Below are positions 10,637 through 20,967 of a stretch of DNA of 64,000 nucleotides, piece by piece. This DNA is from Kuschelorhynchus macadamiae (Eukaryota; Arthropoda; Insecta; Coleoptera; Curculionidae). The DNA lies in the NCBI GenBank assembly GCA_030620095.1, contig JAUTXW010000584.1:2114954-2178953 (forward strand), in the 5' to 3' direction. The notes below the pieces were generated by a model that was given only the letters and a program-made list of their open reading frames with translations, was not told where the DNA came from and did no database searches. Both the position numbers and the translations under genes were made by a program. Positions within the stretch are counted from its first letter, which is position 1. The number at the start of each line of letters is the position of its first letter.

Positions 10637-10975
10637 GTTGGGAAAAGAACAATAAAAAGTGCTAAGTGTTCAACAGGCACTTGTAATAAAGTAATATCCT
10701 CAAATAAAAAGACGAACTTTCAAAAATTCTCCGATCACCAATTTACAAAAATACCTGTCAAACTCCAGTTCCACTACTATACACACAGGACGAAGGATGG
10801 AATTTGTTATTTATAATGTAAACAAATTTGACAATGGCGATATATTTTCGATTTACTTTTGCATAAAATAAGCACTATAAAATTCAGTATGTCCGAAAGT
10901 AATTTGTGATATTTTCAGCTATAAGTATAAAGTTTCAGAAACACTAAAATTCAGAACATTTGAACCACTAGAAAC

Positions 10976-11990
10976 TCAGCATTCCCGCTCAACTTTAGGC
11001 ACGATTTTACGTTGTTTATACATCGTCGGCCATTTTCTATGGTCCAATATTTCATAAAAAAGGGGTCTATACTTAGCCCTAATTTTTTCAGGTGAAAGCT
11101 TAACAAGTTTACGTTTGTAATGATTTATTTCTGTAATAGAATTTGGTTTATCAAACATGGTATTAAAAAAATGTTCATTTCTTTTTTTACAGAGCCCCTC
11201 ACGACAGCGTTTTATATTGGATATGCAAAAATGAATGTCAAGCGATTTTTTTGAAGAACGTCAAAAAGTATGTCCGTGATTGTCATTAAACACTAATGCC
11301 AGAAACGTGAATTCAAAATCGTTCATCTCACCTAAAAATCCTTTCGCAAGCCGGATTGATTTTTCATCAGATTTGTCACAGTTTGTAATGAATTCAAAAA
11401 CGTCTTTAAATTTATTCCAGTCTTGAACAAATATTTACTAACCTCGAATTTGAAGACCAACGAGTTTTTGTAATTGTTGGTATACGCCTCGTAGATGCAG
11501 ATGTAAGAGCATACGTTTTTTGGCTTCGTGATGAAAAAATGAAGGAATACCACTAAGGCTTGCAAAAAAAATTTATAAATATTTTTTAGACTTTGCTTCA
11601 TCGCAAGGTTAAGACGATGCGCAAGACAATGGACAAATACAGCCTACGGGTCTTTTTCTTTTATTTTTTTTTGAAGGCCATTTAGATGCCCAGACATCAC
11701 ACTTGCGCCATCGTAACATTGCCCTATTAATTTATCTTTATAGTCAAATTGGTCCAAAATTTGATCCAATAGAGAATATAAATTCTCCGACGATCTATCG
11801 GAGCTGACATTATAAAATCCTAAGTATCTCTCGACTACTGAACCTTCTGAATTAACGTATCTTAAAATTATGGAGCACCGGGAGGTTTGCGTACTATCAG
11901 TGGTGTCATCCACTTGCACAGAAAAAAAACTGTGTGTTCATTATTTCATTTTTTACATGATCATATAAATAATCAGAAATGCATTCAATT
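10976..11990 (-). pseudogene. hAT-1 transposase, DUF4371 catalytic region
   Basis: The minus strand reads SDYLYDHVKNEIMNTQFF, then (frameshift in a T-run) VQVDDTTDSTQ with the first catalytic Asp, YLGFYNVS, GQCYDGASVMSGHLNGLQ with the second Asp, and HCLAHRLNLAMKQSL (Cys/His motif before the insertion domain). Further 3' come the fragments NDFEFTFLALVFND and KYRPLFYEILD. This is the DUF4371 plus hAT architecture usually annotated as zinc finger MYM-type protein 1-like in insects. At least three frameshifts. Truncated at 11990 by the mariner on the N-terminal side and at about 10900 by the LINE on the C-terminal side. Confidence 0.85.
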
Positions 11991-12730
11991 ATCTCGCTTA
12001 TTTTTAAAGATAGAACCTTGCGGTTTTCACGAACCTGAGCTAATTTTTTGTGAAACTCATGAAGCCGTAAACAAAATTTTCCTAGCCTTCTTCGTTTATG
12101 AGATACAGGGCGAAATAGAAAATTTTGCATTTTGGGAACCCCCTCGTATCTCGGTTATCCTTAAACTTAACGCAAAGGGAAAAATTGCTGCTTATGCAGT
12201 TTTTTACGCTGGATCCAGTGGCGTACTCACATTTTTCATTTGAGTTGTTATTTTTTAGATATGACCCAAACTTGTGTTTTTTTAAATGGGACACCCTGTG
12301 TATTTGTCCAGACATTGATTTGTCCTTTTAAAAGCTTCTCAAAAATATATAATAGTATGGGTCTATTTTAATAAACAACAACAAAAATCCTAATTTTTAT
12401 AATTATCATCCCAAATTTTGCAGTAGGCCATGCAAAACAATGCTGCCTTTTATTTAAAGTCGTTAACAATATCTAAATCCTAACAATAAATCAAAATAAA
12501 TATGTAATTAATTCTATTTATCAAAATATGTATTGATAATTTCGCAACAAAAAAGTACCACTTACCTAGATTTATGTAACACAAGAACAAAACAGTAATA
12601 AATTATTATGTATCAAGCCTTTCAGCAAAAATCAACTGTCGTATAAGAACTACAGTAACCAAGGAAATCAAAAGAACTGTTCAAACTGATTTCCATTTTG
12701 TTCTATGCATGCTTGGCACAATTTTCGTAT

Positions 12731-13787
12731 TCATTTTAGGGAATTAAGCAAAATAACGGGATGATTTTGTAAATAGCGAAATTGTTCTCTTATTGCATTT
12801 CCTAAATCTTGGACATTATCATAGTGGTCTTTGTAAATTCTATTTTCCAAATATCCCCATAGAAAGAAATCTAAAATCGACAAATTTGGGGACCTAGGTC
12901 CATTTGTTCCGATCCATTGATTGGTAAAATTATTGTCCAGAAATAATCTCGTCATTCCAGAATTGAGTGCAGGAGCACCGTCCTGTTGAAAATAAATTTC
13001 GTTAATTTGCGCTAGAGGAACATCGTCAAGTAATTCAGGTATAGCTGCCTCTAAAATTTCTATATAGCGATTGGCTGTTAGATTTCCCTCAAATATATAA
13101 AATTTTATATGTGTTCCTAATATGAAGCAGGACACATTTAGACCAAACCTGCCCTGCTGTCTTCTGGGAAATATTTGGTGTTGATTTTTCTGGGACCAGA
13201 ATTTACTCTTGTGCCTATTGAGTATGCCAGAATTACTGAAATGTGCTTCGTCTGACCATATAACCTTCCTTTCAAAATCTCTAACCATAAAGCATCTTTC
13301 TCGAAACCAATTGCAGAAGACTACCCGGCGCTCTGCATCCCCTGGCTGTAAGTGTTACACGAGCCTAAATTTGTATGGGTGATATTTGTGATTTTTTAGA
13401 ATTTCTTGAACTCTAGTTTTTGGAATCTCTATGCTCTTTTCACTGGCCCTACAAGAGTTTGTAGGGTAAGCTTCCGCATTAGCCAAAACCGTAATTTCCT
13501 CAGCCTCCCGATTTTATTTATTATATGTTTTCGTACGAGGTTTGATAAATGATCCGTGATTAAGTAAGTAAATTCTTTTTTATCCGATAAAAAGTGGATA
13601 TATTAGGTTGCCTCCTTTCTGGATATCTAAATAAAAATTAAGCAATAGTATTTCAACATACCTAAAAATTAACTATTTACCTGTTAAAATACATCTCAGA
13701 AGCCGCTTCAATATTTTCATTACTTAATATAAAACAAGCTAACATATCGTACTTTTCATAATGTTCGAAAGTTTGGTTGTCTTCCAT
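12731..13787 (-). pseudogene. Mariner-B transposase with conserved intron
   Basis: DDE transposase. Exon 1 (13787-13681) begins MEDNQTFEHYEKYDMLACF and ends in ...EMYFN(R). After a 54-bp GT-AG intron, exon 2 starts (R)YPERRQPN. Downstream are the HTH part (IEIPKTRVQEILKNHKYHPYK), the first Asp in VIWSDEAHFSNSG, the second in YFQQDGAPA and the third in SILDFFLWG. Five residues of the WPP segment are deleted between the second and third Asp (36 residues instead of 41). Stops (for example RLV*HLQPG) and a frameshift inactivate it. Same family as the element at 31.4-33.6 kb. Confidence 0.87.
13627..13680 (-). other. Intron in mariner-B transposase (54 bp)
   Basis: Minus-strand donor AACAG|GTAAAT and acceptor TTTTTATTTAG|ATATCC. 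Removing it joins codons as N-R-Y-P-E-R-R. The copy at 31.9 kb has an intron of similar length at exactly the same codon. Confidence 0.8.
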
Positions 13788-14231
13788 AATAATACAAATA
13801 TATTTTTACACAATAAATAAATACAAAAAATTAGCGCTATATTTTATATACGTGTACAAAATTGGGAAATGTCATTTGCTTCCAAGAAAACAAAAGAAAA
13901 CGGCATCGTTTTGCATGGCCTACTGCAAAATTTGGGATGATAATTATAAAAATTAGGATTTTTGTTGTTGTTTATTAAAATAGACCCATACTATTATATA
14001 CTTTTGAGAAGCTTTTTAAAGGACAAATCAATTTCTGGACAAATATACAGCTTGTCCCATTTAAAAAAACACAACTTTGGGTCATATCCAAAAAATAACA
14101 ACTCAAATGAAATATATGACTACGCCACTGGATCCACAAAAAATTAGCTTAGGTTCGTGAAAACCGCAAGGTTCTATCTTTAAAAATAAGCGAGATACCC
14201 TGCTTTTGCAACCAAATCCGGACACCCTGTA

Positions 14232-14564
14232 CTGCCGCAGCAATTCACCGAGAGCGTTGTATGGCGCTGGTTAACATTATTTTTCCATGCGCAACATAGT
14301 AGGAAAATCGTAAACTAAACATAGCACCTCCAGCAAAGTCGAAGTGGTTTGCGCCACAGTTATAGTTGTTATAATAAAGTTAGATTGAAAGTTTTAAAAA
14401 GACATGCCGCCAACGGTCGAGTAAAATATTTATTCGAGATGTACAGTTTATTTTTTGGCAATTAGGTGAATAAATGAAAGTAAAAGCTAAAATTTCAAGA
14501 GATATATAATAAATGTAGTTAGATGTTTGCTTATTTATTTGTCCTGGTGAAGTAGCACTTTACC
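14232..14564. other. hAT-1 5' remnant
   Basis: Lies between the mariner terminus and the hAT-1 right TIR. No coding frame continues the transposase. Presumably the 5' untranslated and subterminal part of the hAT. Confidence 0.5.
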
Positions 14565-14588
14565 AAAATAGCGGCCACTGCAAGGCTG
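14565..14588 (-). repeat. hAT-1 right TIR and target duplication
   Basis: AGCGGCCACTG ends at 14580 and is followed by CAAGGCTG (14581-14588), identical to the 8 bases before the left TIR. Confidence 0.92.
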
Positions 14589-16413
14589 TCTTTCTATGGT
14601 GTAGAAGTCAATATTTTACTGGGCTCTGTATTTCTTTTACATGATGCTAATCTGCCTTGGTTTCCATCTAGCAGTTGCTATATACCTTGCAGAATTTTAT
14701 AGACGTTTGTCTCTGATAATTTCCCGCCAAGACAGTGTCGAATAATATCCGACTAACACGTTGAATGTTAACCATTTAGGATTTTAAATTTTCAGCCCAA
14801 CATACTACTTTGTCGTCAACTGACTACTTTGTGGTTAACTATTGTTACACATTGAATTAACTTACCTTGTAAGCTGATATAGACGCAACAATGCTGCAAG
14901 CTACCACTAAAAACTGAATCCATTTTATTCTTATTGCATTATCAAACGAACTACTAGATCGCTCATAATTTGGCACATATTTTAAAAAGGTCAGGTAAAA
15001 GTTCTCTTATAAACTGGGTGGTCCCATCTATCAGCGACTTCCAGCACTATCAACTATCGGGAGCTACCCAGAGTTTATCCTTGATAAAGATATAGAGAGA
15101 ACCAATGAAATGATAGTTGGTGTATTAAAGAGTACAATAAATTATAGTTTTATTTAATATACTTTTATTATTTTAATATCGCCACTGTTTTCTTCCCACC
15201 ATGGTTTAATCGACGAACTTAGGCTAATCAAACGCTAACGGGACAGATCCACCTAATAGCATATGTTTTGTTAAAAAAATCCTTGTTTTAATATAGATTA
15301 AATGGAAGATTATGTTGGCTGAAGAATAAATATAAATTTTAATTGAATAGCAGACGCTTTATGGTTCTAAACACCTTACCTTTCATTCATTTTATTATTA
15401 GTTGGATTCTAACGTTACTGCAACAACCAGTTTTACTTTGTTTTTTTGTTCAACATCTTAATTATTTTGCTTATTTTTATAACTTGAAAGTTTCGCCCGT
15501 AGTATTTAATAATATCGTAAACAAAACACAAATAAACTAGCATAAAACTACTAAAAAGTTAACCTATTCCGCCCTCAATATAGAAAAAGCATTTTTAACG
15601 TTTATTTGTCAAGGGCGTATAATTCAAAAATTCCATTTTAATGAGGCGTCCCTTTTTTTGTAAAAAGCCATTTTTACAGCACTACTTCAAGTAATTAAGT
15701 TAAAAATAAAGCGTATATTTATATAAATGAGCCTACAATTTTGAGCTGAAAGAGTACTTAAAAATCAGAAGTGAAATTACGAACATTTCTGTTTAGTAAT
15801 TTATACAAGCACTACTTAGTTTTTACATCTACAGGGTTCATATTTATTTATATTTACGCTGTTTGTGTTTTAGTGACATATATAGGTAGCAGTACTGTTG
15901 TCTGGGTAAGAAGTTAAATCTAACTTTGCCGGTATCATGTCTGCAGATTCATTTTACAAGTTTTTATTTAACGTGACTTATGTGTCTCTAAATCTTGTAA
16001 GGTAATAAGGTAATCTATGAAAAGAATGCGAGCTTCCCCAAAAAAAATTACAAAACATCTTCTAAAATGTAATTTTTGAAATAGGAAACTAATAATTTAG
16101 TTTATATTAAAAATGCTAAAATATTATCTTAATTATCAAGCCCATAATAAATGCGGCCTTGACTCCGACCGAACGACAAAAGAAAATGGAATAGAACCTA
16201 TGCGGGCCGCTAGCTTCTCTGCAGCCAAGTCCTGTATGCTTGATTTCCTGTGAATCGAGCCAGAGGTTATTGATCTTTCCACCGGCTGTTTGCAATTTTT
16301 GCATTTCAGTCTTGTGCTTTAAGTGGGGGCGGAAGCTAGCATTGGAGTAGGTTCTTTGTTTGAACGGCTATCCTTGTGTTGTATGATACGTACGTCGCGT
16401 CGTGCATTGCGAT
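14589..16413. other. No recognisable gene
   Basis: About 1.8 kb of AT-rich sequence without a supportable frame. The last 250 bp are somewhat more GC-rich and may be the 5' untranslated region of the hAT gene that follows. No TIR for that gene was found. Confidence 0.45.
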
Positions 16414-18360
16414 ATGGAAGACAATGATACGGATGTGGATATGCAAATACCGTCAACTTCGGCTGTCGGTAATAACGTTGAAAATGTTGGAAAATTTAGT
16501 AAGAAGAGTGTGAGTCTTAATAATAAAGGAATTTTCAACATTAAACTTCGCTGATAAGCTTCAAATAATTTCCAAAGGAAGGGCAAAACCGCCTATGAAA
16601 AATTTAACAACAAAAATGAAAAACTGTATTTTTATCTGGAAAAACAATTCGAACAATTTTAAATGGCTAACAGGGTGTGAAAATATAAGTTAATTATTTT
16701 GTTGGCCATGTTTACTTTTTGAAAATGAAAAAGGTCTCTGGAATAAAACTGTTTTTTCCGATTTAAACAATTTCCATAAAGCTGTAAAAAGACACATTAT
16801 GTCCAAAGCGCATTTGCAGGCCGTCATAAAAGAAAAAGACTTCGGCAAAACCAGAATTGAAGACACCCTTAATAAACAGTTGGAAATTAGTCACCGCCAA
16901 CACAACGAACTAGTCGACAAAAATAGGCAAATATTAAGAAGACTTATCGATGTTGTTTGTTTTCTCGGACAGCACGAATTGGGATTTAGAGGTCATGACG
17001 AAACAAGGGTTTCTTCAAATAGAGGAAATTTTCAAGATTTACTTAGTTTAATGGCTAAATATGATGATTGCTTAAAAAATCATTTAGAGCAGTCTAGCGT
17101 TTTTCGCGGAACGTCGAATCGAATCCAGAATGATTTAATTTCCGCTGTTGCAACCATTATTCTAAAAGGAATTAAGCAGGAGATTAGCGAGGCGCGGTTC
17201 ATTGCTATTGTTCTGGACGAAACAACTAATTTTAGCCAATTATCTATAGTAATACGTAATATAATAACAGACGGAAGTATTCAAGAGCGATTTTTAGGTT
17301 TTAAGAATGTGTCCGAAAATCGTACAGCAGATGCACTGTATACCGTACTTTATAACGTTACTAAAGAAATTAATGGAGAGAAAAAATTAGTTGCTCAAAC
17401 CTATGATGGAGCTGCAGTGATGGCAGGACAATTAGGGGGTCTGCAAGCTAAAGTTCGTGTTTGTCCATTGTTTTGCTCATAAATTAAATTTAGTTTTATC
17501 CCAGTCCATCAATCACATTAAAGAGTGTAAAGTATTTTTGATTACTTTAAGTGGCATGGCTGCTTTTTTTTCCAAGTCAACAAAACGTACACAAGCTTTG
17601 GACTCCATTGTCCACAAACGATTTCCCAAAGTAGCTCCTACTAGGTGGAACTATAATGGAAGACTTGTGAATCACTGATTGAACTATTTGAGAATATAAT
17701 AGATAAAAAACGAAACGTGGGACTCAGAAGCAATAAATAGTTCGAGGGGGTGTTTGAACATATTTTCAGAAATATTTCCGTTCTCGGACAATGTTTTTAA
17801 TATATTACAAACTAAAATAAATGATATTGCTTTTTGCCTAAAAAAAGTGGATGATTTTAAGTCCATGTTAAGCCGAAAAAGAGATGACTTTGACCTATTT
17901 TGGGAGAAAACGATGACGTTAAATGTAGAGCCACACGCCAAGCGTCTTCAAACAGACAAGGTCGGAGATGTTCAAACATCATACAGACGCCTTTTTTATG
18001 AAATAATCGATCAAATTCAGCAACAAATAAACTATAGATTTAACGGTTTAAATGATTTTAAATTCCTCGAGCTCTGCAATTTTGATGCATTTAAAGGAAA
18101 AACTTTTCCAGAAGACGCGTTTAAATCTCTTCTTCATTATGGCCAGTTCTTCGACCGAGTGTTACTGCGATCTGAACTAAACTTTACGAAACTGATGACA
18201 TTAGCGCAAAAAATAACGCTAAAGAACTAATGCAATTTTTAAAAGAGAAGGAGCTGGAAGATGCCTACACCGAAGTGTCGAAATTGTGTGAATTAGTATT
18301 GACAATACCTGCCACAAGTTCATCTTCTGTCGGAGCATCGACGTTTTTATGATGACGTCA
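16414..18360 (+). pseudogene. hAT-2: DUF4371/ZMYM1-like transposase
   Basis: The start is at MEDNDTDVDMQIPSTSAV. A TTF-type zinc-finger region follows in broken frames (FKWLTGCEN, then LLAMFTF/WPCLLF, then FHKAVKRHIMSKAHLQ). The long open stretch 16799-17482 carries DUF4371 with VLDETTNFSQLS (first Asp) and TYDGAAVMAGQLGGLQ (second Asp). After a frameshift come VHCFAHKLNLVLSQSI and FPKVAPTRWNYN. The 17754-18230 frame gives the helical insertion domain, and the dimerisation region starts at LTIPATSSSSVG but ends there, so the C-terminal signature is missing. At least four frameshifts. It is a different subfamily from hAT-1. Confidence 0.87.
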
Positions 18361-18438
18361 CTGACGAATTTGCAAAAAATGATCGAATATTCGAATTACA
18401 TTACAAATAGGTGAGTTTCTAAAAATTGCTTCTCTTTC

Positions 18439-18604
18439 TTAAAATTTCACCGCACGCCCCTGAACGTCCTGTTTCTTCCACTTCTGCACAGGAACAAGGA
18501 CTTTTATATAATCCTTCTGTTTGAAAAGGTACAATATCTTTCGGGGATCGCAGCATTGCCCAATCTTCTTATGTTTATTGAACACTGTACATATATTGAA
18601 CCGC
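18439..18604 (-). pseudogene. Penelope-like fragment (minus arm of a foldback)
   Basis: The minus strand encodes NKHKKIG, then RSPKDIVPFQTEGLYKSPCSC in a second frame, matching the start of the plus-strand GIY-YIG copy that begins a few bases away. Two truncated copies therefore face away from each other, as in the pair at 1.9-4.7 kb. Confidence 0.7.
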
Positions 18605-18605
18605 C

Positions 18606-18900
18606 GAAGTAATCGAAGATATTGTACCTTCAAACAGAAGGAGTATACAGAATTCCTTGTTCCTGTGGAAAAGTGTATGTAGGAGGAGAAACAGGGCGCT
18701 CAATATCAACTAGACTTAAGGAACATAAACGATATATTAAAAAGAAACAAATTGTTCAATCTACTTTAGCTGAACACCAGCATACCACTGGCTATATTTT
18801 AAATAAAAAAGAAACCAAGGTTCTAGCGTCGGTTCCAGGATTTTATAAACGAAAAATAAGAGAATCTATTAAAATTTTTAAATATAGAAAAAACTATTAA
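18606..18900 (+). pseudogene. Penelope-like GIY-YIG domain, unit 1
   Basis: Open frame with GVYRIPCSCGKVYVGGETGRS (the GIY and YVG halves, one residue longer than usual between VG and the Arg motif), STRLKEH and LAEHQHTTGY. This is the C-terminal endonuclease of a Penelope-like element; the RT is absent. The domain itself is uninterrupted for 92 codons. It is duplicated almost unchanged at 20450-20728. Confidence 0.85.
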
Positions 18901-19022
18901 AATTTTTAAACATAGAAAAAACGGGTTACGGTCTACATCACACGTTGAAACCGATGTTAACACAGGGTCAGTTAACAGCAGTCGTGAGTACTCAGTGCTC
19001 AAATCTCATGGAGTAAAGAACT

Positions 19023-19062
19023 CTGAGGAAGCCTCGTGTAATCGAAGGCGAAACATCGGATA
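19023..19062 (+). ncRNA. Hammerhead-like motif after GIY-YIG, unit 1
   Basis: CTGAGGA, then a stem II candidate (GCCT...AGGC), GAAA, then CATCGG. The order fits CUGANGA-stem II-GAAA. The loop side of stem II has a mismatch and the cleavage triplet is not a clear GUC, so this is a degenerate candidate. A copy lies at 20851. Confidence 0.4.
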
Positions 19063-19139
19063 GTAATTCCAATTTGACACGGTCTAATTCCAAGAACCAT
19101 GATTCCTTAAATTTTTGTATTCATGACAAAATTACTCTA

Positions 19140-20338
19140 GTTGATTAACCGATTAACTTCAAATTTTGGTCAAACATGAAGGGTCACATGGGGATGACCT
19201 AGTAATATTTTTATAACAATTTAGCATGGCAGAACAAAATGGCGACCAGGCTAACGTTAAAAAGTTATTACTAAAAAACTATTATTCAATTTGCCTTAAA
19301 TTTTGCACAAATATCAAGTGTTACATAGGAATGAATTTTTAACATTTTGATATGAATCCAAGGTAGCAAAACAAAATGGCTGTCTACTAAAATATTTAAA
19401 GCGTCGGTCTGAAAAAATAAGTACGAATTCAATTGACAGAAATGAAGAGCCCCATGGGGATGACCTAGTAATATTTTTATAAATATTTAGCATGGTAGAA
19501 CAAAATGGCGACCAGGCTAACGTTAAAAAGTTATTACTAAAAAACTATTATTCAATTTGCCTTAAATTTTGCACAAATATCAAGTGTTACATAGGAATGA
19601 ATTTTTAGCATTTTGATATGAATCCAAGGTAGCAAAACAAAATGGCTGTCTACTAAAATATTTAAAGCGTCGGTCTGAAAAAATAAGTACGAATTCAATT
19701 GACAGAAATGAAGAGCCCCATGGGGATGACCTAGTAATATTTTTATAAATATTTAGCATGGCAGAACAAAATGGCGACCAGGCTAATGTTAAAAAGTTAT
19801 TATTAAAAAACTATTATTCAATTTGCCTTAAATTTTGCATAAATATCAAGTGTTACATAGGAATGAATTTGTAACATTTTGATATGAATCCAAGGTAGCA
19901 AAACAAAATGGCTGTCTACTAAAATATTTAAAGCGTCGGTCTGAAAAAATAAGTACGAATTCAATTGACAGAAATGAAGAGCCCCATGGGGATGACCTAG
20001 TAATATTTTTATAAATATTTAGCATGGCAGAACAAAATGGCGACCAGGCTAATGTTAAAAAGTTATTATTAAAAAAATATTATTCAATTTGCCTTAAATT
20101 TTGCATAAATATCAAGTGTAACATAGGAATGAATTTGTAACATTTTGATATGAATCCAAGGTAGCAAAACAAAATGGCTGTCTACTAAAATATTTAAAGC
20201 GTCGGTCTGAAAAAATAAGTACGAATTCAATTGACAGAAATGAAGAGCCCCATGGGGATGACCTAGTAATATTTTTATAAATATTTAGCATGGCAGAACA
20301 AAATGGCGACCAGGCTAATGTTAAAAAGTTATTATTAA
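19140..20338 (+). repeat. 266-bp tandem array, block 1
   Basis: GGGATGACCT recurs at 19191, 19457, 19723, 19989 and 20255, an exact 266-bp period. Each unit has two related halves, one with AGAACAAAATGGCGACC and one with AAAACAAAATGGCTGTC, so the unit is probably an old dimer of about 133 bp. Non-coding. Confidence 0.95.
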
Positions 20339-20433
20339 ATCCTTCTGTTTGAAAAGGTACAATATCTTTCGGGGATCGCAGCATTGCCCAATCTTCTTAT
20401 GTTTATTGAACACTGTACATATATTGAACCGCC

Positions 20434-20728
20434 GAAGTAATCGAAGATATTGTACCTTCAAACAGAAGGAGTATACAGAATTCCTTGTTCCTGTGGAAAA
20501 GTGTATGTAGGAGGAGAAACAGGGCGCTCAATATCAACTAGACTTAAGGAACATAAACGATATATTAAAAAGAAACAAATTGTTCAATCTACTTTAGCTG
20601 AACACCAGCATACCACTGGCTATATTTTAAATAAAAAAGAAACCAAGGTTCTAGCGTCGGTTCCAGGATTTTATAAACGAAAAATAAGAGAATCTATTAA
20701 AATTTTTAAATATAGAAAAAACTATTAA
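20434..20728 (+). pseudogene. Penelope-like GIY-YIG domain, unit 2
   Basis: The 92-codon frame has the same protein as the 18622-18900 copy. It arose by the segmental duplication, not by retrotransposition. Confidence 0.85.
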
Positions 20729-20850
20729 AATTTTTAAACATAGAAAAAACGGGTTACGGTCTACATCACACGTTGAAACCGATGTTAACACAGGGTCAGT
20801 TAACAGCAGTCGTGAGTACTCAGTGCTCAAATCTCATGGAGTAAAGAACT

Positions 20851-20890
20851 CTGAGGAAGCCTCGTGTAATCGAAGGCGAAACATCGGATA
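20851..20890 (+). ncRNA. Hammerhead-like motif after GIY-YIG, unit 2
   Basis: Duplicate of the 19023 motif (CTGAGGA ... GAAA), same caveats. Confidence 0.4.
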
Positions 20891-20967
20891 GTAATTCCAA
20901 TTTGACACGGTCTAATTCCAAGAACCATGATTCCTTAAATTTTTGTATTCATGACAAAATTACTCTA

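Larger units (their letters stand above)
6405..10860 (-). mobile_element. CR1-like non-LTR retrotransposon (LINE-1 of window), two open ORFs
   Basis: Minus-strand LINE inserted in hAT-1. Its 3' end lies where a TAAA-type short tail (about 6405-6425 on the plus strand, ATTTATTTAAT) meets hAT coding sequence. The 5' limit is uncertain (about 10840-10970). It encodes ORF1 (PHD finger and coiled coil) and ORF2 (endonuclease and RT), 108 bp apart, both uninterrupted. A young, possibly recently mobile copy. Confidence 0.85.
11990..14231 (-). mobile_element. Mariner-B: long-TIR, intron-containing DD41D-type element
   Basis: The left inverted repeat (11990-12447) matches the right one (13896-14197). 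The right arm lacks about 170 bp present in the left. Beyond the paired region the right side continues about 34 bp to a CACCCTGTA terminus at 14231, with no counterpart on the left, so the left end appears trimmed. It contains one minus-strand transposase gene. It is inserted into hAT-1. Confidence 0.8.
6014..14580 (-). mobile_element. hAT-1: DUF4371/ZMYM-type hAT with nested LINE and mariner
   Basis: The boundaries are set by TIRs (CAGTGGCGGCT / CAGTGGCCGCT in complement) and a perfect 8-bp target duplication, CAAGGCTG. The transposase lies on the minus strand in two blocks: a dimerisation domain at about 6130-6425 and a DUF4371 catalytic region at 10976-11990. Between them sits a CR1-like LINE (about 6405-10860). 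A mariner (11990-14231) occupies the upstream side. The N-terminal zinc-finger part of the transposase is missing and was probably deleted beside the mariner. Without the guests it would be about 2 kb. Confidence 0.9.
18511..20338 (+). repeat. Segmental tandem duplication, unit 1 (1,828 bp)
   Basis: Landmarks here recur exactly 1,828 bp downstream: the ATG of the GIY-YIG frame (18622/20450), the first GGGATGACCT of the array (19191/21019) and the inverted arm start (18511/20339). Only a handful of substitutions are visible. It contains the Penelope remnant and about 4.5 units of the 266-bp array. Confidence 0.92.

Noticed and set aside
11887..12331. Several overlapping short frames on both strands
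   Set aside because: They lie in the mariner-B inverted repeat and recur in mirror form at the other arm; not protein coding.
16368..16586. Minus-strand 72-codon frame
   Set aside because: Antisense to the hAT-2 start, which has clear coding character on the plus strand.
20112..20384. Minus-strand 90-codon frame across the array
   Set aside because: Most of it is array sequence; only its first residues are a Penelope fragment from the foldback arm.
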